A stretch of 48,741 nt of DNA from the NCBI GenBank assembly GCA_002423285.1, contig DIVF01000003.1, positions 1 to 48,741 of the forward strand. The letters are read 5' to 3'. Position 1 is the first letter of the stretch. Each line of letters opens with the position of its first letter. The notes beneath the pieces were generated by a model. That model searched no databases. It was given only the letters and a program-made list of their open reading frames with translations, and had not been told where the DNA came from. This document shows, piece by piece, positions 41,117 through 48,741 of the stretch. This DNA comes from Micavibrio sp. UBA6139. Its GTDB lineage: Bacteria > Pseudomonadota > Alphaproteobacteria > Micavibrionales > Micavibrionaceae. The position numbers and the translations under genes are program-made.

Positions 41117-42544
41117 ATGAGTGCGATACAAAAACCCATGACACAGGATTCTTCACAGCCCCGCATCGAAACAGATTCCTTCGGCGAAATCAGCGTTCCC
41201 GGCGATCGTTACTGGGGTGCGCAGACACAGCGTTCCATCCAGAACTTCAAAATCGGCGATGAAAGAATGCCAAAGCCGCTGGTCCGCGCCTTGGGTGTGC
41301 AGAAAAAGGCAGCCGCCCTCGCCAACATGGAACTGGGTATCCTCGATCACAAAATCGGGCAAGCCATCGTTCAGGCCGCCGATGAAATCATCGATGGCAC
41401 GATGAGCAATGAATTCCCGCTGGTCGTCTGGCAAACCGGTTCCGGCACACAGACCAATATGAATGCCAACGAAGTGATTTCGAACCGCGCCATCGAAATT
41501 CTGGGCGGTCAGATCGGCAGTAAAAAACCGGTTCACCCGAACGACCATGTAAATATGGGTCAATCATCGAACGATACGTTCCCAACCGTCATGCACATTG
41601 CCGCCGTTGAGCAGATTCACCATGAATTGCTGCCTGCGCTGGAGCATTTGCACGCGGCTTTGGATACAAAAGCCAAAGCCTTCATGGATATCGTCAAAAT
41701 TGGCCGTACCCATTTGCAAGATGCGACACCGATGACACTGGGCCAGGAATTCTCAGGCTATGCCAAGCAAATTGAATTCGGCATCGCCCGCGTAAACTCA
41801 TCCCTGCCCCGCCTGATGCAATTGGCACAGGGTGGTACAGCCGTTGGAACAGGCATTAACTGCAAAATTGGTTTCGCTGAAAAATTTGCAGACCGCGTTT
41901 CTGATATTACGGGTCTGGATTTCATTACAGCCGAAAACAAATTCGAAGCCTTGGCCAGCCATGATGCGATGGCGGAAATCTCAGGCTCGCTGAATGTTCT
42001 TTCTGCATCCTTGATGAAGATTGCGAACGATGTTCGCCTGTTGGGCTCTGGCCCGCGTTGCGGGATTGGTGAAATCAGCCTGCCTGAAAACGAACCCGGC
42101 TCCTCCATTATGCCGGGCAAGGTCAACCCGACCCAATCCGAAGCCATGACCATGGTGTGCGCACAGATCATGGGCAACCATGTGACCGTCACCGTTGGAT
42201 GCAGCAACGGTCATTTCGAGTTGAACGTGTTCAAGCCGGTTATCATCTATAACGTCTTGCAATCCATCCGCCTGCTGGCTGATGCCTGCAACAGCTTTAC
42301 AGATAACTGCGTTATCGGCATCGAAGCCAACACAGACCGGATTGCAAAATTGCTGCATGAAAGCCTGATGCTGGTCACCGCGCTAAACCCACATATCGGC
42401 TATGACAATGCCGCCAAAATTGCCAAAAAGGCGCATAAGGAAGGCACAACCTTGATGCAAGCCGGGATTGACCTCGGGCTTTTGACCGCCGATCAGTTCA
42501 AGGACTGGATCAAACCGGAAGACATGGTAAAGCCTAAGGATTAA
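41117..42544 (+). CDS. fumC: Class II fumarate hydratase
   Basis: Interconverts fumarate and malate in the TCA cycle. 475 residues from the ATG at 41117 (MSAIQKPM); a further in-frame ATG at 41138 is also possible. Visible are TQRSIQNFKIGDERMP, QTGSGTQTNMNANEVI, IGRTHLQDATPMTLGQEFSG and the loop GSSIMPGKVNPTQSEA with the catalytic Ser. The upstream gap of 204 bases has a TGTAT/ATACA dyad at 40954-40972. A ribbon-helix-helix gene follows 14 bases downstream. Confidence 0.97.
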   Translation: MSAIQKPMTQDSSQPRIETDSFGEISVPGDRYWGAQTQRSIQNFKIGDERMPKPLVRALGVQKKAAALANMELGILDHKIGQAIVQAADEIIDGTMSNEFPLVVWQTGSGTQTNMNANEVISNRAIEILGGQIGSKKPVHPNDHVNMGQSSNDTFPTVMHIAAVEQIHHELLPALEHLHAALDTKAKAFMDIVKIGRTHLQDATPMTLGQEFSGYAKQIEFGIARVNSSLPRLMQLAQGGTAVGTGINCKIGFAEKFADRVSDITGLDFITAENKFEALASHDAMAEISGSLNVLSASLMKIANDVRLLGSGPRCGIGEISLPENEPGSSIMPGKVNPTQSEAMTMVCAQIMGNHVTVTVGCSNGHFELNVFKPVIIYNVLQSIRLLADACNSFTDNCVIGIEANTDRIAKLLHESLMLVTALNPHIGYDNAAKIAKKAHKEGTTLMQAGIDLGLLTADQFKDWIKPEDMVKPKD

Positions 42545-42558
42545 AGGCAACCCGATTG

Positions 42559-42777
42559 ATGAAAAAGCGTTCCGTCCGCATCGCAGGCCACGCCACCAGC
42601 ATCTCGCTGGAGGAAGAATTCTGGGATGCCTTGAAGAACATCGCAAAACATCACGGTAAATCCGCCAGCACCATTATCTCAGAAATAGACGAAGGGCGCG
42701 GAGAGATTAACCTCTCAAGCGCCCTTCGCTTATATGTTCTTCGCGATATGAAGCGGCGTCTTAACGACCACCCATAA
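42559..42777 (+). CDS. Ribbon-helix-helix domain protein
   Basis: 72 residues from the ATG at 42559. VRIAGHATSISLEEEFWDAL, then HHGKSASTIISEIDEGR and ALRLYVLRDMKRR, match the RHH_4 family (PF13467), a short ribbon-helix-helix DNA-binding fold. It directly follows fumC and may be co-transcribed with it. Its last 17 bases overlap the end of the AsmA-like gene, tail to tail. DNA target unknown. Confidence 0.88.
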   Translation: MKKRSVRIAGHATSISLEEEFWDALKNIAKHHGKSASTIISEIDEGRGEINLSSALRLYVLRDMKRRLNDHP

Positions 42778-45700
42778 ATCCTTCCAGAACGCCCTTCAGC
42801 GCATCTTCTGTATTCCCTGACTCAATACCCTTTATCACCTTTTCTTCCGGTGTCAGTTCAGGTTCAACTGGCGCGGCAGCTGGTTCTGCTGCTGGCGTGG
42901 TTGTTGCCGGGGCCGCATCAGTGGCTGGTGTTGTTGCCGCAGGTGCTGCTGGGGTCGGTGTAGGCGTTGGGGTTGCGGCCTTGCCACCACCCAGAACGCC
43001 TTGCAACAGGTTGTTCAGTTCAGGGTTTTTATCACCGAGCTTATCCGTCAGAACTTTTTGCAGTTTCTGGTTCACCCGTGTCTGGATATAGGACTGCATG
43101 GCGTTGCCAGCAAACGTATTGCCGGGGTTATCCAATGGCCCTTGGAAACGGATATCCAGATTTGGCGCGTCTTCCGGCGTGGCCAGATCGATACTGCTGT
43201 TCATATCAATGACCCAACGTGGCAGGCTGATTTGGCCCTTGTTGGTGATATTGGCCGTTGGCCCTTCCATCAGGAAATTATCAAAGCTGATAACGCCCTC
43301 GCTGATCGTGAAGGGACCGCTCATTTTGGTGAAGGATGTTTCACCACCGGACATGGAGGCACTGGCTAGACCAGCAATGTTATCCATGACCTTTGTGGTA
43401 GAGACCAGTGAACGAGACATCGCCGCCAGGTCGAACCCTTCCAGGATGACGTTTTTTCCGTACAACTGACCTTGACCGCTGAGAGCAGATACAAGCGCCG
43501 CCGGGGAAATACCAGAGGATTTTGCTTCGATATCCAAGGAAACATCGCCGCGCGCCTTAATCACTCTAGCACCGCTGAAGGATGATGCCAGTGGTTCAAG
43601 GGCAACATCCTTGAAGCTGGTTTTCACATCAAGGCTGATCGGAGAACGTTCCTGAGCAGAAGAGCGAACCTGCGCGGTCAGCCCCATGGTCCCGCCATAA
43701 ACGGCAGCATCCATTTTAGAAATATTAAGCGTGCCATCCTTCAATGTCACGGCCAGTGCCGTGTTGTTTAAAACCCAGTTGCCGTATTCAACAGATTTTG
43801 CATTGACGGTCAGATCAAGGTTAAAGGCACGCATCCAATTGGTATTAATGGCATTGCGTGACCAACGCACATCACCGCCGGTGGATGCATTTGGTGTTGC
43901 CTTTGGTGCGGTTGCCGAGGTCTTTGCCGTTTTGTCTTTACCCGACAGAATATCAAGCGGGATGGTGTCGGCATTCAAGGTCGCCTTCACATCTGGCTTG
44001 CTGCCGTTGGTGTTGGCACGAACATCGCCCGTCATGTTCATGTTACCGATATTAGCTTTTAAGCCGGACAGGCTATAGCCATCGGATTCCATGTTGATGT
44101 TGGCGAAAACATCCATGTCCTTCTTGATGCCAACCCCGGCCTTGTAACCCGGATTGAATTTGCGCATCAATTGTTCAAAGTTCGGGTGCGTTACGCGCAA
44201 TGATAATTTATCAACGGCTGGTTTATCCGACAAAGCCTTGATGAGCATACCATTGGCTTGCCCTTCCCCGCCCAGTGCCTTGGCACGTGCCGCAAACGCC
44301 AGACTTTCCGGTGTTTCACCGGCCAGATCAACAGACAGATCAAGCGGCCCGAAATCTTTCGGGAATTTCGATGTATCAACCTTGAACGATGACAAGAACG
44401 CCACCGCATCATTCGTTTTACCACCAACCACCAGATCAACCCCGGTCAGCTTGCTGACCGATTTGATTGTGCCAGAAGCTTGCATGACATCACCTGACGC
44501 ATCGGTCAGGGCTGCCTTTTTAATATCAAGCGCATCGCCCTTCAAACTGCCATCAATATTCAGCGCACCATAAGTCGTGCCCTGCATCGTAACATTGGTC
44601 AGGTCCGCCTTAAGGGTCAGATCAACAGGCAGGTTCAATTTTTTCAGCGTGTCTTGCAAGGCAACGGCTGGTTTTGCGGCTTGCGCAGGGGCAGCGGTTT
44701 GAACCTTATCCTGTGCTGTTGGCGCGGCAGTTTTTGCGCCCATGAAATGATCGATATTGATATCACGACCCGTCACGCTCAAAACCACATCATCTTTCCC
44801 TGTTTGGTCGAGGGTATAGGATGAAGTACCCAGCACCAGAGAAGTCGAACCCAGCGCGAAGGAACCGCTATCCACCGCAACGCGGTTGGAACGGATATTC
44901 CCGGCCGCCGCCAGTGTCACAGGGTCTTTAAACATTGGCTGCATGGATTTGATTGTGGATTCCGGCAGGAACGCGGACAGCAATTTACCCGGCGCTGTAG
45001 AATTACCCTTCATATCAAAGGTCAATGTTGGGTCGGAATACACAACACCAGAACCGGTCCCTTGCGAACCAGACGCAAATGTCAGGCGTGATTTACCAGA
45101 CATCTGACCACCACCGGGCATTTGACCGATGGATTCAGTCATGGTGATGGTGCTGCCCTTTTTCTCCAGATTGATTTTAACGTCACCGAAGGATGCACCC
45201 TTATAGGTCACACCGGCCAGTTTCAGATCGGCCTTTACATCTGCTGCCACGGGCAGGCTGATGGTATCAGGCAGCAATGTCTTCATGACCCCCGTTTTGG
45301 GAACATCCTTATCGGCGGCCCCTTTGACAGTTTTGACCGATTTCACCGGCAGGAAGCTTTCAATATCCAGTTGCGACGAACTATCCAGATTAACCGCCAG
45401 AACCATCGGGCCGTCCTTGGCCGGAATATTTGTCACACCAATCGCACCACTGGCTTGTAAATCGCCAAGGGCGAGCTTCAATGTTTTGACTTCGGCCTTA
45501 TCACCCTTTGCGGTCAGAAGACCTTGGATGTTCAGGGGCAATGGCGGCAATGTTGATGCCTTGCCCGTCAAACCGGTCAGGGTTGAAGACAGGTTTCCGG
45601 TGACAATCTTGGTTTCACCCTGCAGGTCCAATCCACCGGCTGTGCCGACGATACCGCTATAATTCACTTGGGCATTGGCAATGCGGATATCGGCCTGAAC

Positions 45701-46381
45701 GGCAACTGTTTTGGCGGCCTTATCCATACGACCTGATTGCACATCGACATCAACCTTTTGGTTGTTCCATGTGATATCGCCCTTGGCCTTGAACGGACCA
45801 GACAGGCTGTCAGCGCTGAGGACGGTGTTAATTTTTTCGAGGACAGTTTCTTTACCGGTGCGGGCGTCATTATAACGCACAGTTCCGTTTTCAATTTGTA
45901 ATTTTTTCAGGGCGAATTTGCTGGACCCGGCTGATTCAGAAGCCCCACCTTGCGCGGATGCAGCGCCTTCCGGTTTGGCTTCGGTCATTGTTTTCAAGCG
46001 ATCGGTCATCCATGACTGGCGACCCTCGCGATCCACGCCAAGCGTGATGACAGGTTCAACGAGGTTGACGCTGTTGACGCTCACTTCACCACTGAATAAC
46101 GGGGCCAGCGCAACGCTCACTTCCGCTTTCTTCAGGGTGATCAAATCAGATGGTGGCTGACCCGGAACGCGTACTGCCAAATTCTCAATGACGACATGCG
46201 GAAATGGCAACACGGCCAGATCGATCTTGCCGCCGAATTCCACCTGATATCCGGTGGCGTCTTCGATCCCTTTTTGGATTTGCGGTTTGTATTTATTCCA
46301 ATCGATCATGTGGGGCAAAGCCACAGCAGCCCCCACCACAACAGCAACACCACCGACCAGAATGAATACGTATTTTTTCAC
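42761..46381 (-). CDS. AsmA-family envelope protein with low-complexity C-terminal tail
   Basis: 1206 residues. An N-terminal membrane anchor (YVFILVGGVAVVVGAAVAL) is followed by a long periplasmic AsmA region: WNKYKPQIQKGIEDATGYQV, LPFPHVVIENLAVRVPG, and a C-terminal AsmA block with SGQGQLYGKNVILEGFDLA. AsmA-like proteins form long hydrophobic grooves and are linked to phospholipid transport to the outer membrane. After about residue 1120 comes a Pro/Ala/Thr-rich tail with TPTPTPTP and a short charged end. The start codon is GTG at 46381, with GAGG seven bases upstream. Confidence 0.93.
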   Translation of the reverse strand: MKKYVFILVGGVAVVVGAAVALPHMIDWNKYKPQIQKGIEDATGYQVEFGGKIDLAVLPFPHVVIENLAVRVPGQPPSDLITLKKAEVSVALAPLFSGEVSVNSVNLVEPVITLGVDREGRQSWMTDRLKTMTEAKPEGAASAQGGASESAGSSKFALKKLQIENGTVRYNDARTGKETVLEKINTVLSADSLSGPFKAKGDITWNNQKVDVDVQSGRMDKAAKTVAVQADIRIANAQVNYSGIVGTAGGLDLQGETKIVTGNLSSTLTGLTGKASTLPPLPLNIQGLLTAKGDKAEVKTLKLALGDLQASGAIGVTNIPAKDGPMVLAVNLDSSSQLDIESFLPVKSVKTVKGAADKDVPKTGVMKTLLPDTISLPVAADVKADLKLAGVTYKGASFGDVKINLEKKGSTITMTESIGQMPGGGQMSGKSRLTFASGSQGTGSGVVYSDPTLTFDMKGNSTAPGKLLSAFLPESTIKSMQPMFKDPVTLAAAGNIRSNRVAVDSGSFALGSTSLVLGTSSYTLDQTGKDDVVLSVTGRDINIDHFMGAKTAAPTAQDKVQTAAPAQAAKPAVALQDTLKKLNLPVDLTLKADLTNVTMQGTTYGALNIDGSLKGDALDIKKAALTDASGDVMQASGTIKSVSKLTGVDLVVGGKTNDAVAFLSSFKVDTSKFPKDFGPLDLSVDLAGETPESLAFAARAKALGGEGQANGMLIKALSDKPAVDKLSLRVTHPNFEQLMRKFNPGYKAGVGIKKDMDVFANINMESDGYSLSGLKANIGNMNMTGDVRANTNGSKPDVKATLNADTIPLDILSGKDKTAKTSATAPKATPNASTGGDVRWSRNAINTNWMRAFNLDLTVNAKSVEYGNWVLNNTALAVTLKDGTLNISKMDAAVYGGTMGLTAQVRSSAQERSPISLDVKTSFKDVALEPLASSFSGARVIKARGDVSLDIEAKSSGISPAALVSALSGQGQLYGKNVILEGFDLAAMSRSLVSTTKVMDNIAGLASASMSGGETSFTKMSGPFTISEGVISFDNFLMEGPTANITNKGQISLPRWVIDMNSSIDLATPEDAPNLDIRFQGPLDNPGNTFAGNAMQSYIQTRVNQKLQKVLTDKLGDKNPELNNLLQGVLGGGKAATPTPTPTPAAPAATTPATDAAPATTTPAAEPAAAPVEPELTPEEKVIKGIESGNTEDALKGVLEGFMGGR

Positions 46382-46517
46382 GACAAAACCTCAAACAGCG
46401 CACCGGGGCGGCGCGAATCTTTAAATGGAAAGAACCACACTCGTTATAGGGAGAAATCTATGGCGATTCAAAGGCGTTGCAAGGCTAGATCATGCAACAG
46501 CACCCCTAATTTGCCGA

Positions 46518-47054
46518 TTATTTGTCGGAATAGCGTGCTTCAAAGGTTTGAACGGCCTGCATAAATTCGTCCAGCTTTGGCAAAACGGCATTTTGGAAAC
46601 TTTGTTGCTGAACGCGCGGCAAGGACGCATGAATGATGTCATAAATATTCTTAACGACGTCCAGCAAAGTCTTAACATCCGCATGGCGGCTGAGCAGCGC
46701 GTTATTGGTCTGAATAATCCGTTTCATCAACATCGGGACGATAGCACGGACCGTCGGGTCGCTTTTACGCAGTTTATCTTCCAGGGTCTGGCGGGTGATG
46801 ACGATCAGGTTCGTATCTTCAACCGCCTCAACCGTGGCGCTGCGTTTTTCATCAAACACCAGGGCCATTTCGCCAAAAATCTGCCCCGGCCCCATCTGGG
46901 CCAGTTCGATATGACGGTCTTCATGTGCGACATAGACCTTCACAAGACCGGATTGAACCAGAAACGCGCTGTTCCCCGTTTCACCTTCGCGGACGATCAA
47001 TGTTCCCTTTGGAACATAGCGGCGTTCGAGAATGGCATTTTCCTGCGTGCTCAT
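46518..47054 (-). CDS. Cyclic nucleotide-binding domain protein without DNA-binding domain
   Basis: 178 residues. Residues 8-105 form a cNMP-binding beta roll: YVPKGTLIVREGETGNSAFL, GPGQIFGEMALVFDEKRSAT and the C helix. The GEMALxxxxxRSAT segment is the phosphate-binding cassette, with Glu and Arg in place. After it come helices (RIIQTNNALLSRHADVKTLL) with no helix-turn-helix, so it is not a CRP-type regulator. It may be a signal-binding subunit. It follows phaB with a 14-base gap. Confidence 0.88.
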   Translation of the reverse strand: MSTQENAILERRYVPKGTLIVREGETGNSAFLVQSGLVKVYVAHEDRHIELAQMGPGQIFGEMALVFDEKRSATVEAVEDTNLIVITRQTLEDKLRKSDPTVRAIVPMLMKRIIQTNNALLSRHADVKTLLDVVKNIYDIIHASLPRVQQQSFQNAVLPKLDEFMQAVQTFEARYSDK

Positions 47055-47068
47055 AGTCGTAACCTTTC

Positions 47069-47794
47069 CTAGGTCATGTATTGGCCACCGTTGACCGTAA
47101 TGGTCGAACCGGTGATGAAGGCCGCCTTTTCAGATGATAAGAATGCAACTGTTTCTGCAATTTCTTCCGGTGTGCCCATACGGCCCACGGGGATCTGCTT
47201 GACGATTGAATCCAGAACTTCCGGTTTGATTTGTGCGGTCATGTCGGTAGCAATATAACCGGGGCAAACGGCGTTGACTGTCACGCCCTTATTCGCGCAT
47301 TCCAGTGCCAGTGCCTTGGTAAAACCAATCATCCCCGCCTTGGCGGCGGCATAGTTGGTTTGACCGAATTGACCCTTTTGCCCGTTGATTGAGCTGATAT
47401 TGACGATGCGGCCATAGGAACGTTCGCGCATTGCCATCATCACGGCACGGCACATATTGAAGCAAGATGTCAGGTTGGTGTCGATGACACTGTCCCATGT
47501 ATCCTTGCCCATTTTGTGCAAAACGCCGTCCTTGGTGATGCCGGCATTGTTAACCAGCACCGTAATCGGCCCCAGTGTTTTTTCAATTTCGGCGCAAACG
47601 CTCTGGCAGGCTTCGAAATCGGTTACATCGACGCGGAACGTTTTGGCACCAATATCGTTTTCACATGCCTTCGCGGCTTCTTCGTTACCGTTATACAGGG
47701 CAACGACCTGAAAACCGTCATTCGCCAATCGGCGTCCGATGGACAGGCCAATACCGCGTGTGCCACCCGTTACAATCGCAATTTTTGCAGTCAT
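47069..47794 (-). CDS. phaB: Acetoacetyl-CoA reductase
   Basis: 241-residue short-chain dehydrogenase. It reduces acetoacetyl-CoA to (R)-3-hydroxybutyryl-CoA for polyhydroxyalkanoate. The NADPH site is VTGGTRGIGLSIGRRL, and the catalytic SSINGQKGQFGQTNYAAAKAG has Ser, Tyr and Lys; the QFGQTNY block is typical of PhaB. It lies 14 bases downstream of phaA, the usual phaA-phaB order. Confidence 0.96.
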   Translation of the reverse strand: MTAKIAIVTGGTRGIGLSIGRRLANDGFQVVALYNGNEEAAKACENDIGAKTFRVDVTDFEACQSVCAEIEKTLGPITVLVNNAGITKDGVLHKMGKDTWDSVIDTNLTSCFNMCRAVMMAMRERSYGRIVNISSINGQKGQFGQTNYAAAKAGMIGFTKALALECANKGVTVNAVCPGYIATDMTAQIKPEVLDSIVKQIPVGRMGTPEEIAETVAFLSSEKAAFITGSTITVNGGQYMT

Positions 47795-47808
47795 ATTTCT
47801 TACAACCC

Positions 47809-48741
47809 TTACGCTACTTTTTTCAAATCAGTTGTCGATGCGTCACGTTCGATGCACATCGCAATGCCCATACCGCCACCAATGCACAATGTCACCAGCC
47901 CCTTCGCCACATCGCGGCGGGACATTTCATGCAGCAATGTTACGAGAACGCGTGTGCCCGAAGCACCAATTGGATGGCCGAGCGCAATCGCACCACCATT
48001 CACATTGACCTTTTCCGGGTCCAGACCCAGCTCTTTCATCACACAGCACGATTGCGCGGCGAAAGCTTCGTTTGATTCAACGAGGTCGAGATCACTCACC
48101 GACCAACCCGCTTTTTCTAACGCCTTGCGCGATGCCGGAATCGGGCCTGTGCCCATAACAGCCGGATCAACACCCGCTGTCGCCCAAGACCGGACAGTTC
48201 CCAAAACTTGCAGGCCACGTTTTTTCGCTTCGCTGGCCCGCATCAAAACAACCGCGGCTGCACCATCGTTAATACCGGATGCGTTGGCGGCTGTGACTGT
48301 ACCATCGGCCTTAAACGCAGGGCGCATCCCAGCCAAAGATTCTGCTGTCACACCCGAACGTGGGAATTCGTCTTTTTCAATTGTGACCTCTTCCTTTTTG
48401 ACCTTGACGGTAACAGGAACGATTTCGGATTTGAATTTGCCGCCAGCAATCGCTTTTTCAGCCTTTTGCTGAGAGTCTGCCGCAAAATTATCCTGCATCT
48501 GGCGGGTGATCTGGTAACGCTCGGCAATGTTTTCTGCGGTGATGCCCATATGGTAACCGTTGAACGCATCCCACAGACCATCGCGGATCATGGTATCGAC
48601 CATTTCGGTGTTGCCCATTTTGGTACCCGAACGCAAATGCATGGTGTGCGGGGAAAGGCTCATGCTTTCCTGACCACCGGCGATAACAATATTCGCATCA
48701 CCGTTAAGAATGGCTTGAACACCCAGCGCAACACTGCGCAG
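47809..48741 (-). CDS. phaA: Acetyl-CoA C-acetyltransferase (5' end outside window)
   Basis: Thiolase that condenses two acetyl-CoA. The frame is open to the right edge; 310 residues are visible. It enters at LRSVALGVQAIL, just after the expected position of the first catalytic Cys, and continues with IVIAGGQESMS. The His motif GHPIGASG and the second catalytic Cys in TLCIGGGMGIA are present. phaB follows 14 bases downstream, supporting the role in polyhydroxybutyrate synthesis over fatty-acid breakdown. Confidence 0.95.
   Translation of the reverse strand: MRSVALGVQAILNGDANIVIAGGQESMSLSPHTMHLRSGTKMGNTEMVDTMIRDGLWDAFNGYHMGITAENIAERYQITRQMQDNFAADSQQKAEKAIAGGKFKSEIVPVTVKVKKEEVTIEKDEFPRSGVTAESLAGMRPAFKADGTVTAANASGINDGAAAVVLMRASEAKKRGLQVLGTVRSWATAGVDPAVMGTGPIPASRKALEKAGWSVSDLDLVESNEAFAAQSCCVMKELGLDPEKVNVNGGAIALGHPIGASGTRVLVTLLHEMSRRDVAKGLVTLCIGGGMGIAMCIERDASTTDLKKVA

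Noticed and set aside
1..48741. CRISPR array, prophage or IS transposase
   Set aside because: No regularly spaced direct repeats, phage structural genes or transposase motifs were seen on either strand.

Overview
The window is a stretch of ordinary chromosome from an alphaproteobacterium, of moderate GC by eye. Evidence for the class: a ubiquinol-cytochrome c chaperone next to a DUF177 protein and the rpmF-plsX-fabH-ihfA-merR cluster; a rpiB/glyA/nrdR neighbourhood near nusB; fumC followed by a ribbon-helix-helix protein; an LdtR-like MarR regulator; a small DUF6898-type protein; and phaA-phaB. Flagellar genes (fliL, motA, motB), a pilin-like protein and several envelope genes would fit a motile, possibly Micavibrio-like lineage, but nothing seen here proves that. 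No rRNA, CRISPR array, prophage or classical transposase was found.

Layout. 1-2.7 kb: a pseudopilin cut by the window edge, a gamma-carbonic anhydrase, a DEDDh 3'-5' exonuclease and rplM-rpsI. 3-6.2 kb: a MetY-type sulfhydrylase, then three tandem paralogous secreted proteins of unknown function ending at a strong terminator. 6.2-11.2 kb: tRNA-Pro(GGG), a pair of inverted palindromic repeats, then a leftward lipid/translation cluster (cbp3-like, yceD-like, rpmF, plsX, fabH, ihfA, merR). 11.2-16.7 kb: a BamE-like lipoprotein, an m5U RNA methyltransferase, a large inverted repeat, the membrane pyrophosphatase hppA, fliL and nusB. 16.8-20.2 kb: an unknown protein, nrdR, glyA, a compact GIY-YIG element bracketed by the same repeats as at 6.4 kb, rpiB and a DUF6898-like gene.

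20.3-24.8 kb: glutaryl-CoA dehydrogenase, a membrane protein, an LdtR-like MarR regulator, 3-hydroxyisobutyryl-CoA hydrolase and hemB. 24.9-29.3 kb: an EAL protein directly upstream of motA-motB, then an AT-rich orphan gene ending in a 38-bp perfect palindrome. 29.3-38 kb: parC, recO, a Tat-exported DUF882 peptidase, an L,D-transpeptidase, a putative gluzincin metallopeptidase, a PH-like membrane protein and phosphofructokinase. 38-42.8 kb: a YdcH protein, a PurK-like ATP-grasp protein with a degraded active site overlapping a secreted unknown, murQ, fumC and a ribbon-helix-helix protein. 42.8-48.7 kb: a large AsmA-like protein, a stand-alone cyclic-nucleotide-binding protein, phaB and a 5'-truncated phaA.

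Two themes link the genes. Envelope biology recurs: L,D-transpeptidase, DUF882 peptidase, MurQ, BamE, AsmA, PlsX and FabH, plus a regulator of the LdtR type. Motility is tied to cyclic-di-GMP by the EAL gene next to the stator genes. The least explained parts are the repeat-bracketed GIY-YIG element with its gene-less companion, the secreted triplet, the degraded PurK paralogue, the AT-rich gene after motB and the intracellular HExxH protein.
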